Notes under the pieces: model-generated
What the model was told of the DNA's origin: nothing
Database searches by the model: none
What the model saw: only the letters and a program-made list of their open reading frames with translations
Translations under genes and position numbers: made by a program
Part shown: positions 32,645 to 44,140 of the stretch, piece after piece
Layout: each line of letters starts with the position of its first letter
Position numbering within the stretch: the stretch's first letter is position 1
Source: Fragilaria crotonensis
Taxonomy: Eukaryota; Bacillariophyta; Fragilariophyceae; Fragilariales; Fragilariaceae
Direction: 5' to 3'
Assembly (NCBI GenBank): GCA_022925895.1
Contig: JAKSYS010000255.1
Location: 1 to 64,000, forward strand
DNA: 64,000 nucleotides

Positions 32645-35057
32645 TTAATCATTCATATTCGTCACTTGGTGATCCGATAAAAGACGAGCCACGTCCAAAT
32701 GGCCACTATTGCTTGCACATGTGAGAGCTGTTCTGCCATTATCATCCATTATATTCACATCCACCCCTTCGTGACTCAATAAAGCACGAACCACTTCCAA
32801 ATTGCCGTAATTGCTTGCCGAGATGAGAGCTGTGTCACCATTAATATCAATGATATTCACATTCACCACCTCGTTATTCAATAAATCGCAAACCACATCC
32901 AAATGACCCCTTCTACTTGCCGAGATGAGAGCTGAGGTGCCATTATCATCCTGTATATTCACATCCACCTCTCTGTGACGCAATAACAAACGAACCACTT
33001 CCAAATGGTTATTGTCGCTTGCACAGATAAGAGCTGATTTACCAGAATAAGAACGGACATTCACATTCACTCCTTCGTGATTCAGTAAAGCACGAACCAC
33101 ATCCAAACGTCCACAATTGCTCGCATAGATCGTAGCTGTGCTACCCGTATATGCCTGGATATTCACATTCACGCCTTCGTGGTCTAGCAAAGCACGAACC
33201 ACTTCCAATCGGCCATAATTGCTTGCAATGATGAGTGCCGTATCCCCATTCGTATCCTCGATATTTACATTCACCCCATCATTATTCAATAATGCACGAA
33301 CCACTTCCACATGACCCTTTCTGCTTGCCGAGATAAGAGCTGTGTTGCCATCATCATCTTGGATATTCACATCCACCCCTCTCTGATGCAATAAAAGGCT
33401 AACCACATCCATATGGCCATTATTGATTGCACAGATAAGAGCTGTTTTACCAGAATACGCCTGGATGTTCACATTTATCCCTTCATAGTTCAATAAGGCA
33501 CGAACCACTTCCAATCGGCCAAAAGTGCTTGCCAAGATGAGTGCAGTGTCACCATTAGGATCCTGGATGTTCACATTCACCCCTTCGCGCTTCAATAAAT
33601 CACGAACCACTTCCCATTGGCCTTTGTAGCTCGCCAAAACAAGAGGTGTCCAGAGATAACTATTCTGGATACCCACATCCACAACTTCGTAATTCAACAA
33701 AGTAGTGGCCACTTCCAAATGGCCATTATTGTTCGCAAACGAGAGCTGTCCTGCCATCGTTATCCACGATATTCACATTCACCCCTCTGTGTCGCAATAA
33801 GAAGCGAACCACTTCCAAATGGCCATTATTGCTTGCGTAAATGAGAGCTGTCCCGCCATTATTATCCTGGATATTCACATTAAACCCGGCTTGATAAGAT
33901 AAAGCACGACGAACTTCCCATTTGGCATTAAACCTTGAAACGACGAGAGCTTTGTCGCCATCATCGCCATCATTGACCATGACCTTCAGATTCGCCCCTC
34001 TGTGATGCAATAAATCTAGAAGCACGTCCAATTCACCATTATACCTTGCAGTTATGATTGCAGTCCTGCCGTCATCCTCGATTTTTACATTCGCCCTCCA
34101 TTTGTACCGTAATAAAAAATGAACCACTTCCAAGTGGCCGTAATCGCACGCACAAATGAGAGCTGTCCTGCCATGAATGTCCTGAATATACATATTTACC
34201 TCATCTTGATACAGCAAATAACGAACCATTTCCCATTGGCCATTGCTGCTTGCCAAGATAAGTGCCGTCGTGCCTTTGTGGTCCTGGATATTCACATTCA
34301 TCCCTTTGTGATTCAATAAAGCACGAACCAATTCGAGATTGCCATGATTGATTGCCAACATGAGAGCTGTCCTGCCATGACTATCCTGGATGTTCACATT
34401 CGCCTTTAGCCTTTGACGCAATAAATAACGAACCATTTCCAAGTTGCCATTATGGCATGCACAGATGAGTGCGGTGTCGCCATCGTTATCCTGAATATTC
34501 ACATCCACCCCTTTGTGACGAGATAAATCACAAACTACTTCCAAATGATCATTGTTGCTTGCAGAGATGAGAGCAGTCATGCCATTATTGTCCTGAACAT
34601 TCACATCCACTCCTTCGTGATTCAATAAAGCTCGAACCACTTCCAATTCTCCATTATTACTTGCCAAAATGAGAGCTGTATGACCATCAGTATCCTGTAT
34701 ATTCACTTGTATCCCATCGTGATTTAATAACTCACGAACCACTTCAGATCGGCCATGATAGCTTGCCAAAATGAGCGCTGTCCTGCCATGATGATTCTGA
34801 ATATTGACATCCACCTTCTCATCATGATTCAACAACGCGCGAACTACTTCCAAATGGCCCCTTGCGCTGGCCAAGAAGAGAGCAGTATTGCCATGTACAC
34901 CAATTTTGGCATTTATATTTCCTCCTTGTTCCAAGAGGTCACGAACCCCATCGACATTCCCATCTCGTGCATTCTGAATCAATTCCAAATCCACATCCAT
35001 GTATCGGAGTCGTTTACATGTACCCGCTCCTTCTTCTTCTTCGCTGTCATGGGCCAT
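32645..35057 (-). CDS. Divergent ankyrin-repeat gene with one frame break (ANK-F)
   Basis: ATG at 35057 opens MAHDSEEEEGAGTCKRLRYM, an acidic start unlike the other members, then DGNVDGVRDLLEQGGNINAK. About 23-24 repeats follow the pattern NIQDNDGxTALIxASNNGHLEVVRALLNHEGVNV, where NIQD and RALLNHEG replace the NAKD and RELLKHEN of the neighbours. The constant C-terminal modules and tail are absent, and it ends LLSDHQVTNMND. The frame shifts once near 33745, splitting it into 443- and 370-codon parts, which otherwise read through cleanly. It is a separate subfamily, perhaps older, placed inside the cluster. Coding in spite of the shift is possible if that is a sequence error. Confidence 0.75.
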
Positions 35058-36038
35058 TTGTCTGCTGCTGCAGTTGCTGTGGCAGTTGCCTATCGTTTCT
35101 TGTTGTGCACCAATATACTACTAATTGGACTGCACAAGAATGGTGAGGGAAAAATGGATTACGAGGGATTGATGGACACTATATCAAGATTCCCATGTCG
35201 TGCATTTTTTGAATCAATTCCTGAATGAAATATACATCCGCCTCTTCAACAATGCTGTTACGGACCCTTCTTGGCAGCTGCGTTCAATGGTTTGTGTGCA
35301 CCAATGTTCTACGGTAGTCTGCACAATGGCGAGGGAGAAATGGTCAAGAAATATTGGACTCTGTATTTGTTGTTTGCATCCAACGAACATGTGCGTTTTA
35401 GTTCTCTATGTCGTATGTCATACTCGTACTCGAGTACCGGTATCATAGTTGGTTGTGGTGGTGGAGTATTGTCCTATCCCGTATGATACACATTGATCCT
35501 GCATACAACACTGGAAAATCCACTATGAAATATTTCTGCGCATGTGCGCGTACAGCACTACGGTGGATGCGCCAATCACAGTCCATTGAGACGTCATCAT
35601 GTTCAGTGTTTGCCTTTGACACTTCATAGATTCGCCATCATGGTGAAGATCTCCCACCATCATCAGCAAGCAAGCATGTCCGCACGTTTCCCCACACACA
35701 TGTCGAGACGTCGAGAGAGAGAGAGACTACGAAACCACAATCTCGCATGTCGGCCTCTCCCAAACTCAAACGCCAAGCCAAACAGTGGGACAAGAACGTT
35801 TCATAAGTCGTGCAACACTTTGACACGCAGACAAGACACGGAAATGTCCCTCGTCGGCTCTCCTGTCGCATGCTGGATTGAGCAAAAAGCAATTTAGACA
35901 AATCTCCACACAAAGTACATGTACTGGTAGTTCCGTTGTTACGATCGATCCGCACTCGGCAATTGTGAATGGGCCGTGAGAATCATATTGGGTGAATGAA
36001 GCTATTCAGCGGGACATCCTACTGTACTAGCTGCAAAG
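35058..36038. other. Upstream region of ANK-F with a partial self-duplication
   Basis: 35160-35340 is a degenerate copy of about 34960-35150 (GTGCACCAATATACTACT... against GTGCACCAATGTTCTACG..., GAATGGTGAGGGAAAAATGG against ATGGCGAGGGAGAAATGG), so the 5' end of ANK-F has been duplicated. The shared element lies at 35569-35600. 35740-36000 resembles the ANK upstream flanks at 59.3 and 62.1 kb. Confidence 0.45.
35569..35600 (+). promoter_or_regulatory. Shared ANK upstream element, copy before ANK-F
   Basis: GCGCCAATCACAGTCC, then ATTGAGACGTCATCAT, about 510 bp before the ATG of ANK-F. It has both the CCAAT box and GACGTCATC, although ANK-F belongs to a different repeat subfamily. Confidence 0.5.
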
Positions 36039-36581
36039 GTGACACTTCAATATCAATCGTTTCCCTTGGACCTAATGTTACCAGAGTGGGATATTATGAT
36101 TGGGTGGTATTCAAGATTTGTTGTCGGAAATGCCTGCCATGTTTTGCTTCACTGTATCAAGAGATATCAAAAGACCGACACTCTGATTCCATGCGACGGC
36201 ATCACCACTGAAAATGTAAATGGCTCAACCATGCCGGTGGTCAAACCATGCGTTAGTCACTGTCAACTGGCGAGCTCACGAACCGAGTCTACGAAAACAT
36301 CTAGTAACGTCGTCGACCCCATTTACTTAGGGAGTACGTCGGTTGGTGGAATTCTACCCACATCTGCGATTCAAGATGTCACAGACCAAATTGGTGGGCA
36401 CTTCACGCACCAATTCGTCAAAGCCAGCCAGTTTGAAACATACGAAACAACGAGCGATACGAGGCGTCCTGTCGATCCAACAGCAGTTTGCAACTTTGCC
36501 AATGTATTCGAGATGGGAAGCCGAGATGGGAAGCGGGAAGCTTTGTACTGGAAGCCGGAAGTGTCCAGCCGTGCGGGCTGA
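36039..36581 (+). CDS. Hypothetical protein, 180 aa
   Basis: An open frame from ATG at 36039. No signal peptide or known motif is seen. The second half has a protein-like composition (DVTDQIGGHFTHQFVKASQF, then NFANVFEMGSRDGKREALYW). It sits in a spacer otherwise made of decayed repeats, so it may be a fortuitous frame. Confidence 0.25.
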   Translation: MTLQYQSFPLDLMLPEWDIMIGWYSRFVVGNACHVLLHCIKRYQKTDTLIPCDGITTENVNGSTMPVVKPCVSHCQLASSRTESTKTSSNVVDPIYLGSTSVGGILPTSAIQDVTDQIGGHFTHQFVKASQFETYETTSDTRRPVDPTAVCNFANVFEMGSRDGKREALYWKPEVSSRAG

Positions 36582-36589
36582 TTTGGGTT

Positions 36590-36890
36590 GATTTAGGAAG
36601 GAGACGAGACACTGCATCGTGGCGTTCATCGTAGCGGAGAGTAGTTGCAGATATATGAGTTATCCAATTCATTTGACAGCATGTGAACTCAGGATGTACT
36701 CGGACCTGACTCAGCCACACAACAACACAGCTTCACGAACTTGCAGGGCGCCGACCAAAAATCAGTTCCAACCGTCGCTAGCCATCACATGGAACCGACT
36801 GTGCGAGAGCAATGACCGAGAGATCTGGAACTGCATTTGAATTTGCCGAGATGGGTCGATCAAAGTTGGCTGCGCTGCCGAGGAAATTCG
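36590..36890 (+). repeat. R2 relic, copy 3
   Basis: GAGACACTGCATCGTGGCG, then GCAGATATGAGTTATCCAAT, GTACTCGGACCTGACTCAGC and CGACTGTGCGAGAGC match 44.76-45.02 kb closely. It is placed just 3' of ANK-G, as other R2 copies are to their ANK genes. Confidence 0.6.
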
Positions 36891-37037
36891 GTCGCGCTGA
36901 AATTACCTCGTTTCGCAGTGAGGCATCATCTTTGAAGGGATTGGACGCGGCGCAGTCGGTCTAACGAAGTGTTGAACCGTGCGAGGTTTTTGCTTCTACG
37001 GACGACGAAGCACCACGAAAACTAGAGGTCGAGTTTA

Positions 37038-39110
37038 TTAATAATGCAATTTCATATGTTTTTCCAAGAGACTAACGATATCAAACAGCGCACACTTGCG
37101 AGCAATGTCAAGAGCGGTAGATCCAGCTTTATTCTTGCAATTTACATCCACCTTCTTGTGATTCAAAATGTCGTGAACAACATCCAACTGCCCCCTAAGG
37201 GTTGCCCAGATAAGTGTAGTATTGCCTTGCAAGCCTTTGGCATTGACGTCGACCTCATTGTGTTTGACGAATTCGTGAACGACCTCCCAGTGGCCCATAT
37301 ACCTTGCCCAGAGAAATGCTGTGAAACCACGTTTGTCTTTGGCATTCACATCCACATTCTCCTGCTTTAAGTTTTCCAACTTACCGTTGTAGCTCGCCGA
37401 CACGAAAAGTGTGCGATCATTCGTGTCTTCGACATGGACATCAACATTCTTGTACAAATCACGAACCGCCTGCACTTTGCCGTATTGGCTCGCAGCAAAG
37501 AGAGACATGCACTCTTCTTTGCCTTCCGCACTGTCACCCGAAATCTTGTGATTCAAAAATTCTCGAACAACCTCCAAATGGCCGCATTGGCTAGCCTCAA
37601 TGAGGGCTGTGTATCCGTGTTCTTCGTGGGCATTTGCATCGACATTCTCGTGCATCAGCAACTCGCGCACAACCTCGAAATGACCATAGCGGCTTGCGTC
37701 TCTGAGCGGTGTGCCTAGGAACGAGTGTTTGGCATTGACATTCACATTCTTGTGCTTCAGCAACTCGCGAACAATATCCAAACGGCCAGTTCTGCCTGCG
37801 AGGAGGAGCGCTGTGCAACCGCAGCAGTCTTCTGCATTCACGTCCACAATATCGCTCCGCAACAGCTCGCAAACCACGTCCTCATGCCCGTTATCGCCGG
37901 CCACGGTGAGGGCTGTGCAGCCGTGATTAAAAGCAGCATTGGCATCCACATTATCTTTCTTCAACAGCTCGCGAACAACCTTAACAAAGCCATTAATGGT
38001 GGCCGCGATGAGGGCTGTGCGGCCTTGTTTATCTTTGGCATTCAAATTCACAATATCGTTCTGCAACAGCTCACGAACCACATCCTCCTTTCCATTTTCG
38101 CTGGCCGCGATGAGGGCTGTGCGGCCGTGTTTATCTCTGGCATTCAAATTCACATTAACGGTGTTCAACAGCTCGCGAACAACCTCCTCGTGCCCATTAT
38201 GGCTTGCAGCGATGAGGGCTGTGCGGCCGTCTTTATCTGTGGCGTTCAAATTCGCATTATCGTTCTTCAACAGCTCGCGAACAACTTTCACAAAGCCAAT
38301 ATTGCTGGCCGCGATGAGGGCTGTGCGGCCGTGTTTATCTGTGGCATTCAAATTCAAGTTATCGGTCTGCAACAACTCGCGAACCACCTCCTCATGCCCA
38401 TTTCCGCTGGCCGACATGAGGGCTGTGTGGCCTTGTTCATCTGTGGCATTAGAATTTACATTATCATTCTGCAAAAGCTCGCGAACAACCTTCACAGATC
38501 CATAACCGCTGGCCGCGATGAGGGCTGTGCGGCCCTGGTCATCTGTGGCATTGACATTGATATATTTGTGCTTCAACAACTCGCGAACAACCTCTACACG
38601 GCCACAATAGGACGCCGCGTTGAGGGAAGTTTCACCTCTATCGTCCTTGGCATCGAAATCCATATAAAAGGGCACCCCCATCCGGAAAACGTCATCTTTG
38701 TTTTTGTCATTGACATTGATATTCTTGTGCTTTAACAACTCGCGAACAATATCAACGCGGCCGTATTGGCTTGCCACAAAGAGAGCTGTGCTACGCGTGC
38801 TGTCTTTGGCGTTGACATCTACATCTTCGTGCTTCAACAACTCGTGTACAACCTCTGAATGACTGAGGCGGCTTGCCAGAATAAGGGCTGTACATGTACA
38901 GAAATCATCGTCGACTGGAAAATAACGAATCAAGTCATCCCCGCCTCCCAGACTCTTCAGAATGTCACTATTTATATCTTTCGTTGCATTCACATTGGCA
39001 CCTCTTCGCAATACATCACGAACTTGAGCAACATCGCTCTGAAAGACACTCTGGAAAAAACTCTCGTTCAACTCGTTCAAACTGTCTGGCGGATTGAGCA
39101 TTGATGTCAT
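37038..39110 (-). CDS. Ankyrin-repeat protein, 690 aa (ANK-G)
   Basis: An intact frame from ATG at 39110 (MTSMLNPPDSLNELNESFFQ) with the family N-module (VAQVRDVLRRGANVNATKD). About 18-19 ankyrin repeats follow, many of the ATDKHGRTALIAASxNGHEEVVRELLQNDNVNLN type, and a loop (KNKDDVFRMGVPFYMDFDAK) lengthens one repeat. It ends with RGFTAFLWARYMGHWEVVHE, GNTTLIWATLRGQLDVVHDI and LLEKHMKLHY. One repeat near the end (DLYKNVDVHVEDTNDRTLF) is shortened. No signal peptide or enzyme domain is seen. It is probably a cytoplasmic or nuclear protein-binding scaffold, with an R2 relic downstream and the shared promoter element upstream. Confidence 0.88.
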   Translation of the reverse strand: MTSMLNPPDSLNELNESFFQSVFQSDVAQVRDVLRRGANVNATKDINSDILKSLGGGDDLIRYFPVDDDFCTCTALILASRLSHSEVVHELLKHEDVDVNAKDSTRSTALFVASQYGRVDIVRELLKHKNINVNDKNKDDVFRMGVPFYMDFDAKDDRGETSLNAASYCGRVEVVRELLKHKYINVNATDDQGRTALIAASGYGSVKVVRELLQNDNVNSNATDEQGHTALMSASGNGHEEVVRELLQTDNLNLNATDKHGRTALIAASNIGFVKVVRELLKNDNANLNATDKDGRTALIAASHNGHEEVVRELLNTVNVNLNARDKHGRTALIAASENGKEDVVRELLQNDIVNLNAKDKQGRTALIAATINGFVKVVRELLKKDNVDANAAFNHGCTALTVAGDNGHEDVVCELLRSDIVDVNAEDCCGCTALLLAGRTGRLDIVRELLKHKNVNVNAKHSFLGTPLRDASRYGHFEVVRELLMHENVDANAHEEHGYTALIEASQCGHLEVVREFLNHKISGDSAEGKEECMSLFAASQYGKVQAVRDLYKNVDVHVEDTNDRTLFVSASYNGKLENLKQENVDVNAKDKRGFTAFLWARYMGHWEVVHEFVKHNEVDVNAKGLQGNTTLIWATLRGQLDVVHDILNHKKVDVNCKNKAGSTALDIARKCALFDIVSLLEKHMKLHY

Positions 39111-39513
39111 ATTGATTCAAAGGATAAGAACAAGGACACCGGTCCGATTTGTGGTCGAAGCTGTGGAACCAGATTTATCTGCGAACCGAAAGAATAATAC
39201 TCTCTAGCTATAGCTAGGAGTAGAATGTATCAACAGTGTATCAACAGTGTGTTCACCCAGTGAACACACAGAATAGAATGAAGGACTTTGATCAAGGAAA
39301 TGTGCTCCTGTCTTGAAATTGATCCAAACGTGCAAGGACTGCGAAGCGTCCTCTGGGATTGGGGATTGGTGCTGGAGTACTTGTACTATGATCTACTAGA
39401 GAGCACCTGTACTAGTACTTCTTTGCTGGTACCAGTACAATCCAGAAGAATGCTATATATGATATATACAGATATAAATATATCTGTAAAGTAGATGCGA
39501 GTAAACAGCATTT

Positions 39514-39552
39514 AGGCCAATCAGAATCCGTTGAGACGTCATCTTTTCGATT
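39514..39552 (+). promoter_or_regulatory. Shared ANK upstream element, copy before ANK-G
   Basis: AGGCCAATCAGAATCCG, then TTGAGACGTCATCTTTT, about 400 bp before the ATG of ANK-G. The conserved leader block lies between them at about 39145-39245. Confidence 0.55.
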
Positions 39553-39609
39553 ACTCAATACTGCTTCACAAAGTCTCAACATATAGTACGATGTACCAGT
39601 AGAGAGACT

Positions 39610-40100
39610 ATGCAGGGTTGGCTACTAACGTGTACCGAGCCAACGTCATTTCAACTGGACACGGCGATCTATGAAGATGAGTATGAACGATTGACAATAC
39701 AACAAAATAAGATTGGTTGGAGACATATATTTCTAGGGAGATTCAGTTGCAAATGGGTTGATTTGCAGAACGCTCATTATGCTACACGACCAAATTACAA
39801 CCCGAAGAAAAGCAGAAAAGGTTCCAAGTGGGAAGTCCTCACTCTTATTGGAAGATTGTGGGACAACTGGTATTTGTTATGGGAAAGCAGGAACAATGAT
39901 TTGCACGGAGCTGATGCTAGGTTGAGTGCCCTCGCGGACAGGCTGAACGCATTACAAACGTTGCGGGAATTGTGTGAGTTATGAAACATGTATGAACCGA
40001 ATGTTCAGGAGTTATTGATGGCCGATGTCCGCGACCATGAAGCCAAGGTTGCAGATAAACGAATCGATCCTCAGAACAAGTGTGAAGCGGGCGACTAAAC
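39610..40100 (+). pseudogene. Possible C-terminal relic of a LINE-like reverse-transcriptase ORF
   Basis: The frame encodes IFLGRFSCKWVDLQNAHY, then LTLIGRLWDNWYLLWESRNN and DLHGADARLSALADRLNAL. The WxxWWxxRNxxLHG-like pattern is, to my knowledge, typical of the region after the reverse transcriptase in diatom retroelement proteins, but no reverse-transcriptase motif is present here. The relic is broken and appears to run to about 40.1 kb. It lies between the promoter of ANK-G and the R1 relic of ANK-H. Confidence 0.35.
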
Positions 40101-40544
40101 TAGGGACCTCGGGGATGAGATCGTTAAAGTCATATTGGGAAAAACGATAGGAATTAGGAATAACCATGGTCGTGGGGTCTAGCCTACTCCCAGGCTACGG
40201 TCTCACCGTGTGGGTCGAGCGTCCATATAACCAAGACACAGCGGCAGCACGATAAACTAGATTTGGTGTTTTTTCTTGCAGTCGTGGTTTCGTGTACGAG
40301 TGTCTGTCGAACGCCTTCATAGCAACCCAAGTACAGGGAGGTATATGATGCGGGTGTGTCTATCATCCGTCAGTCGTAATTCGTGATAGGCGTTGAACTG
40401 GCATACGCACACGTATCATACGAGTATCATACATCTGTAGGTGGTGTACGGAACCTGCAATCGATCAGCGACAGTATCTACTACATACGTATAGATACGT
40501 ACGCTACATACTGAGCAAGTGAGAGGGCACAGTGATGTCTGACT
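40101..40544. other. Spacer; nothing recognised
   Basis: No coding frame or repeat that I can support. A few near-tandem CGTATCATACG/TACATACG motifs lie around 40400-40510. Confidence 0.35.
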
Positions 40545-41800
40545 GTGCCGACGCCTTGAAAGCAAAGAAACGACAGAGATCATTTCTTTGGATGTGATCA
40601 ATCCATTCTGTAGCAGATCAAACCAGGCGAGCCGTCAGTCAGTCTATGTGTGTACTGTTGTAACGCGGCTCTGAAATAGACTAGCGAGCGAGCATAAAGG
40701 GTGATACAAAGATACGTTTCCTTTGAGACTGCAGATGGCACAAGACCCGACCACCGTCACCCTTCTGGCAACATGTACAGCGGAGGCAACACCCAGCAAC
40801 TACCGGCGGAAATAACCAGCAGCTGTACTTGATGTATAACTTGACAAGATTGTTGCAGATCCCGATGCCAAAGTGATAGAAATTAAAGAACGAGCGGATA
40901 TTTCGGAAACGAATCATGACGCCCAAATCGCCGTCAAGGAATTGCATGATGCGACCCGCCAACTGCTTGCTAGTTCTGGATCTTGAACGATTGAAATCGC
41001 GCCTTCGTCGTTGAAACCGCATTCCATATTGCTTGCCAGTGGATCGGAAGTGCCTTTCATTGCATCGCAGGTCATATTGCAGGTCATGGTGATGACTCAT
41101 AACATTCCACGTTCGGCATTGCAAGAATATTCGTCTCGGGACCAACACAGTATGCGAGCATCGAGACCAATATCCGCAATCATGGACCCGGATCGCAACA
41201 TGTTGATAATCCAGACGAAGCGTCTTGCGCATCAACAAGGTGTAGGGCTTGGGATTCCTCGTGGATGCGACGAAACATTTTTTTGATCAAGACCTTGACT
41301 ATCCATGTGCCATCCAAGACGGGAACCTACGTCGCATTGCACGATGAGGAGGATGAAGCGCTTTCATAAATAAAGATTACAGTACATTGACACGCTCGGT
41401 TCAGAATTTTGTCTATCCTCGTCGTAAATACTCGCCACGATGCGGATGCAACATGATGCATATGGAACATGGCACATATCACGCGAGAGGAGACAATGAC
41501 AATGAAACATCCTACAAAATGGAGCCCCGATATTTTGATCAAGGCTTTGTTGGTGTGTCATCCAAGTGTAACGACAAAACGAGTGCGACCTGTGACAAAT
41601 GTATTACAACAAAACAACACTGGCACCATAAAGACGTGCACAAAGAAACCCTTCAGTAGAACTCCGCGTCATCAATGAGGGTGCACACGTCCATTTTCAT
41701 TTTCATTCTCATTCTCATCGGCAAACTATCCATTTGAATGACAAGCTATCGGCAAGTATATGTAAAAAGCGATTAATATAATGTATCATGATTCACGATG
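40545..41800 (+). pseudogene. R1 relic beside ANK-H, nearly full length
   Basis: It contains all R1 blocks in order: CCGACGCCTTGAAAGCAAAG, CCAGCAACTACCGGCGGAAA, the coding piece DKIVADPDAKVIEIKERADI and HDAQIAVKELHDATRQLLAS, GTATGCGAGCATC...ATGGACCCGGATCGCAAC, TTGATCAAGACCTTGACTATCC and the tail from about 41450. The heptad-like KIVADxDAxVxEIxERADI suggests a coiled coil. Frames are broken. It is convergent with ANK-H. Confidence 0.6.
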
Positions 41801-41821
41801 CATTCTCTGGCTTTGCCGATG

Positions 41822-44140
41822 TTAAGGGGTTAAATGATCACGTGAGCCTTTGCCTCGGTGCGAAGACTGCACGGCGTAGTTTTCCAAAAAACTAGCGATA
41901 TCAGTCAGGTCACACTTGCGAGCAATGTCAAGAGCGGTAGATCCAGCTTTATTCTTGAGAGTCGCATCCACTTTCTTGTGATTCAAAATGTCCCGGACCA
42001 CATCCAATCGTCCACTAAGAGTTGCCCAGATGAGAGCAGTGTTACCTTGCGAGCCTTTGACATTGACGTCGACGTCATGGTGTTTGAGGAACTCGCGCAC
42101 AACCTCCCAATGCCCTTTATAGCCCGCCCAGAGCAACGCGGTGCGACCTACATTATCATGGCCGTTAACGTCCACGTTATTGTGCTTCAACAACTCACGC
42201 ACCACCTCAACATCACCGAAGCAGCTCGCCGAGATGAGGGCTGTGCTGTCGTGATCGAATGTGACATTGACATCCAAATCCTTGTGCTTCAACAACTCGC
42301 GTACAACATCTGCACAGGCCCGTCGGACCGCCGCGATGAGCGCTGTGTCACCAAAGCGGTCTTTGACATTTACATCCACGCCATCGTGCTTCAATAACAC
42401 ACTCACCACATGTGCATGCCCGAAACAGCATGCCGAAGTCAGGGCGGTGCGGCCGTTTCTATCTGTGGCATTGACATCTACCTTATCATTTTTCAACAAC
42501 TCGCGAATGACTTCCACACTCACAGAGACCTTGTTGCTGGCCGCGATGAGGGCTGTGCAGCCATGTTTATCTTTGGCATTCAACTTCACATTATTATTCT
42601 GCAACAGCTCGCGAACCACATCCTCATGCCCATTATCGCTGGCAGCGATGAGGGCTGTGCGGCCGTGTTTATCTGTGGCATTGACATCCACGGTATCGTT
42701 CTTCAACAGCTCACGCACCACCTCCGCATGCCCATTTTTGCTGGCCGCGATGAGGGCTGTTTGGCCCTCTTCATCTGTGGCATTGACATCCAAATTTTTG
42801 TGCGTCATCAACTCGCGAACCACCTCAATGCGGTCATTTTTGCTCGCCAGGAGGAGCGCTGTGTCACCATTGTAGGCTTTGGCATTGGCATCGACGTTAT
42901 CGTGCTTCAATAACACGCTCACCACAGATGCACGACCACGACTGCTTGCCGTGATAAGGGCGGTGCGGCCGTGTTTATCTGTGACATTCATATCCGTGTT
43001 CTCGTGCATCAACAGCTCCCGCACCACCTCAACACGACCATTACGGCTCGCCGCGATGAGCGATGTGCATGAGAATAAGTCTTTGGCATTGACATCCAAA
43101 TTTTTGTGCGTCATCAACTCGCGAACCACCTCTATGCGGCCATTTATGCTCGCCAGGTGGAGCGCTGTGTTCTCACCATTCCAGGTTTTGGCATTGGCAT
43201 CGACGTTATCGTGCTTCAATAACACACTCACCACAGATGCATGACCACGAGTGCTTGCCGTGATAAGGGCGGTGCGGCCGTCTTTATCTGTGGCATTGAC
43301 ATCTACCTTATCATTTTTCAACAACTCGCGAATGACTTCCACGCTCCCATAGCCCTTGTTGCTAGCCACGATGAGGGCTGTGCGGCCGCGTTTATCTTTG
43401 GCATTGACATCCACTTTTTTGTGCATCAACAACTCACTTACCACATCTACATGGCGACCTTGGCACGCCGCAATGAGACCAGCAAAGACATCCTCAACGT
43501 CGTGCTTCAACAATTCGCGAATAACCTCTATACGGCCACAATAGCACGCCGCGATGAGGGCAGTTTTACCACATTCATCCTCGGCATTGAATTCCATGCA
43601 TACATGCCTCAACATCCGGTGAACGTTTCCTTTGTTTTTGGAGTTGACATCGATATTTTTGTGCTTCAACAACTCGCGAACAACCTCAACGCGGCCAGCA
43701 CGGCTTGCCACAAAGAGGGCTGTGTTACCCATGCCATCTTTGGCATTGACATCCACGTCGTCGTGCTTTAACAACTCGCGAACAACCTCTACGCGGCCAT
43801 GATCGCTTGCCACGAAAAGGACTGTGCGATCTTGCTTGTTTTTGGCATTGACATCGATATTTGCGTGCTTCAACAACTCGCAAACAATCCGCCAATCATT
43901 GAGCCGGCTTGCCAGAAAAAGGGCTGTATCGAAATCACCGTCGAAATCCACAAATTGAAGGCACGCAAGCCCGCCTCCCAGAATGTTCAGTGTCTCAGTA
44001 TCTATATATTTTCTTGCATTCACATCGGCACCTCTTTGCAATACGTCAAGAACTTGAGCAATGTTGCCTTGCGCGACACTCTGGAACAAACGCTCGTTCA
44101 ACTCGTTCAAACTGTCTGGCGCTTTGAGTGTTGATGCCAT
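41822..44140 (-). CDS. Ankyrin-repeat protein, 772 aa (ANK-H)
   Basis: The start is ATG at 44140 (MASTLKAPDSLNELNERLFQ), chosen by homology; the frame is open 56 codons further up to an unsupported Met. The N-module IAQVLDVLQRGADVNARKYI is followed by about 20 ankyrin repeats and the invariant end (GRTALLWAGYKGHWEVVREF, GNTALIWATLSGRLDVVRDI, KNKAGSTALDIARKCDL). The tail (SSHRGKGSRDHLTP) differs from its paralogues. One repeat is irregular (KHDVEDVFAGLIAACQGRHV), as in ANK-J. Pairs of repeats (HASVVSVLLKHDNVDANAK units) have been duplicated inside the gene. The usual CCAAT/GACGTCATC element is not found upstream. Confidence 0.87.
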   Translation of the reverse strand: MASTLKAPDSLNELNERLFQSVAQGNIAQVLDVLQRGADVNARKYIDTETLNILGGGLACLQFVDFDGDFDTALFLASRLNDWRIVCELLKHANIDVNAKNKQDRTVLFVASDHGRVEVVRELLKHDDVDVNAKDGMGNTALFVASRAGRVEVVRELLKHKNIDVNSKNKGNVHRMLRHVCMEFNAEDECGKTALIAACYCGRIEVIRELLKHDVEDVFAGLIAACQGRHVDVVSELLMHKKVDVNAKDKRGRTALIVASNKGYGSVEVIRELLKNDKVDVNATDKDGRTALITASTRGHASVVSVLLKHDNVDANAKTWNGENTALHLASINGRIEVVRELMTHKNLDVNAKDLFSCTSLIAASRNGRVEVVRELLMHENTDMNVTDKHGRTALITASSRGRASVVSVLLKHDNVDANAKAYNGDTALLLASKNDRIEVVRELMTHKNLDVNATDEEGQTALIAASKNGHAEVVRELLKNDTVDVNATDKHGRTALIAASDNGHEDVVRELLQNNNVKLNAKDKHGCTALIAASNKVSVSVEVIRELLKNDKVDVNATDRNGRTALTSACCFGHAHVVSVLLKHDGVDVNVKDRFGDTALIAAVRRACADVVRELLKHKDLDVNVTFDHDSTALISASCFGDVEVVRELLKHNNVDVNGHDNVGRTALLWAGYKGHWEVVREFLKHHDVDVNVKGSQGNTALIWATLSGRLDVVRDILNHKKVDATLKNKAGSTALDIARKCDLTDIASFLENYAVQSSHRGKGSRDHLTP

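Noticed and set aside
37725-38735. Long plus-strand frames opposite ANK genes (such as HILVLQQLANNxxTA repeats)
   Set aside because: The same effect: ankyrin units of 99 bp keep antisense frames open. Every ANK gene shows it, and the sense strand carries the real motif.
40681-41238. A 185-codon minus frame over the R1 relic
   Set aside because: Rich in Cys, Arg and His without pattern. The plus strand carries the peptide pieces shared between R1 copies, so the minus frame is a shadow.
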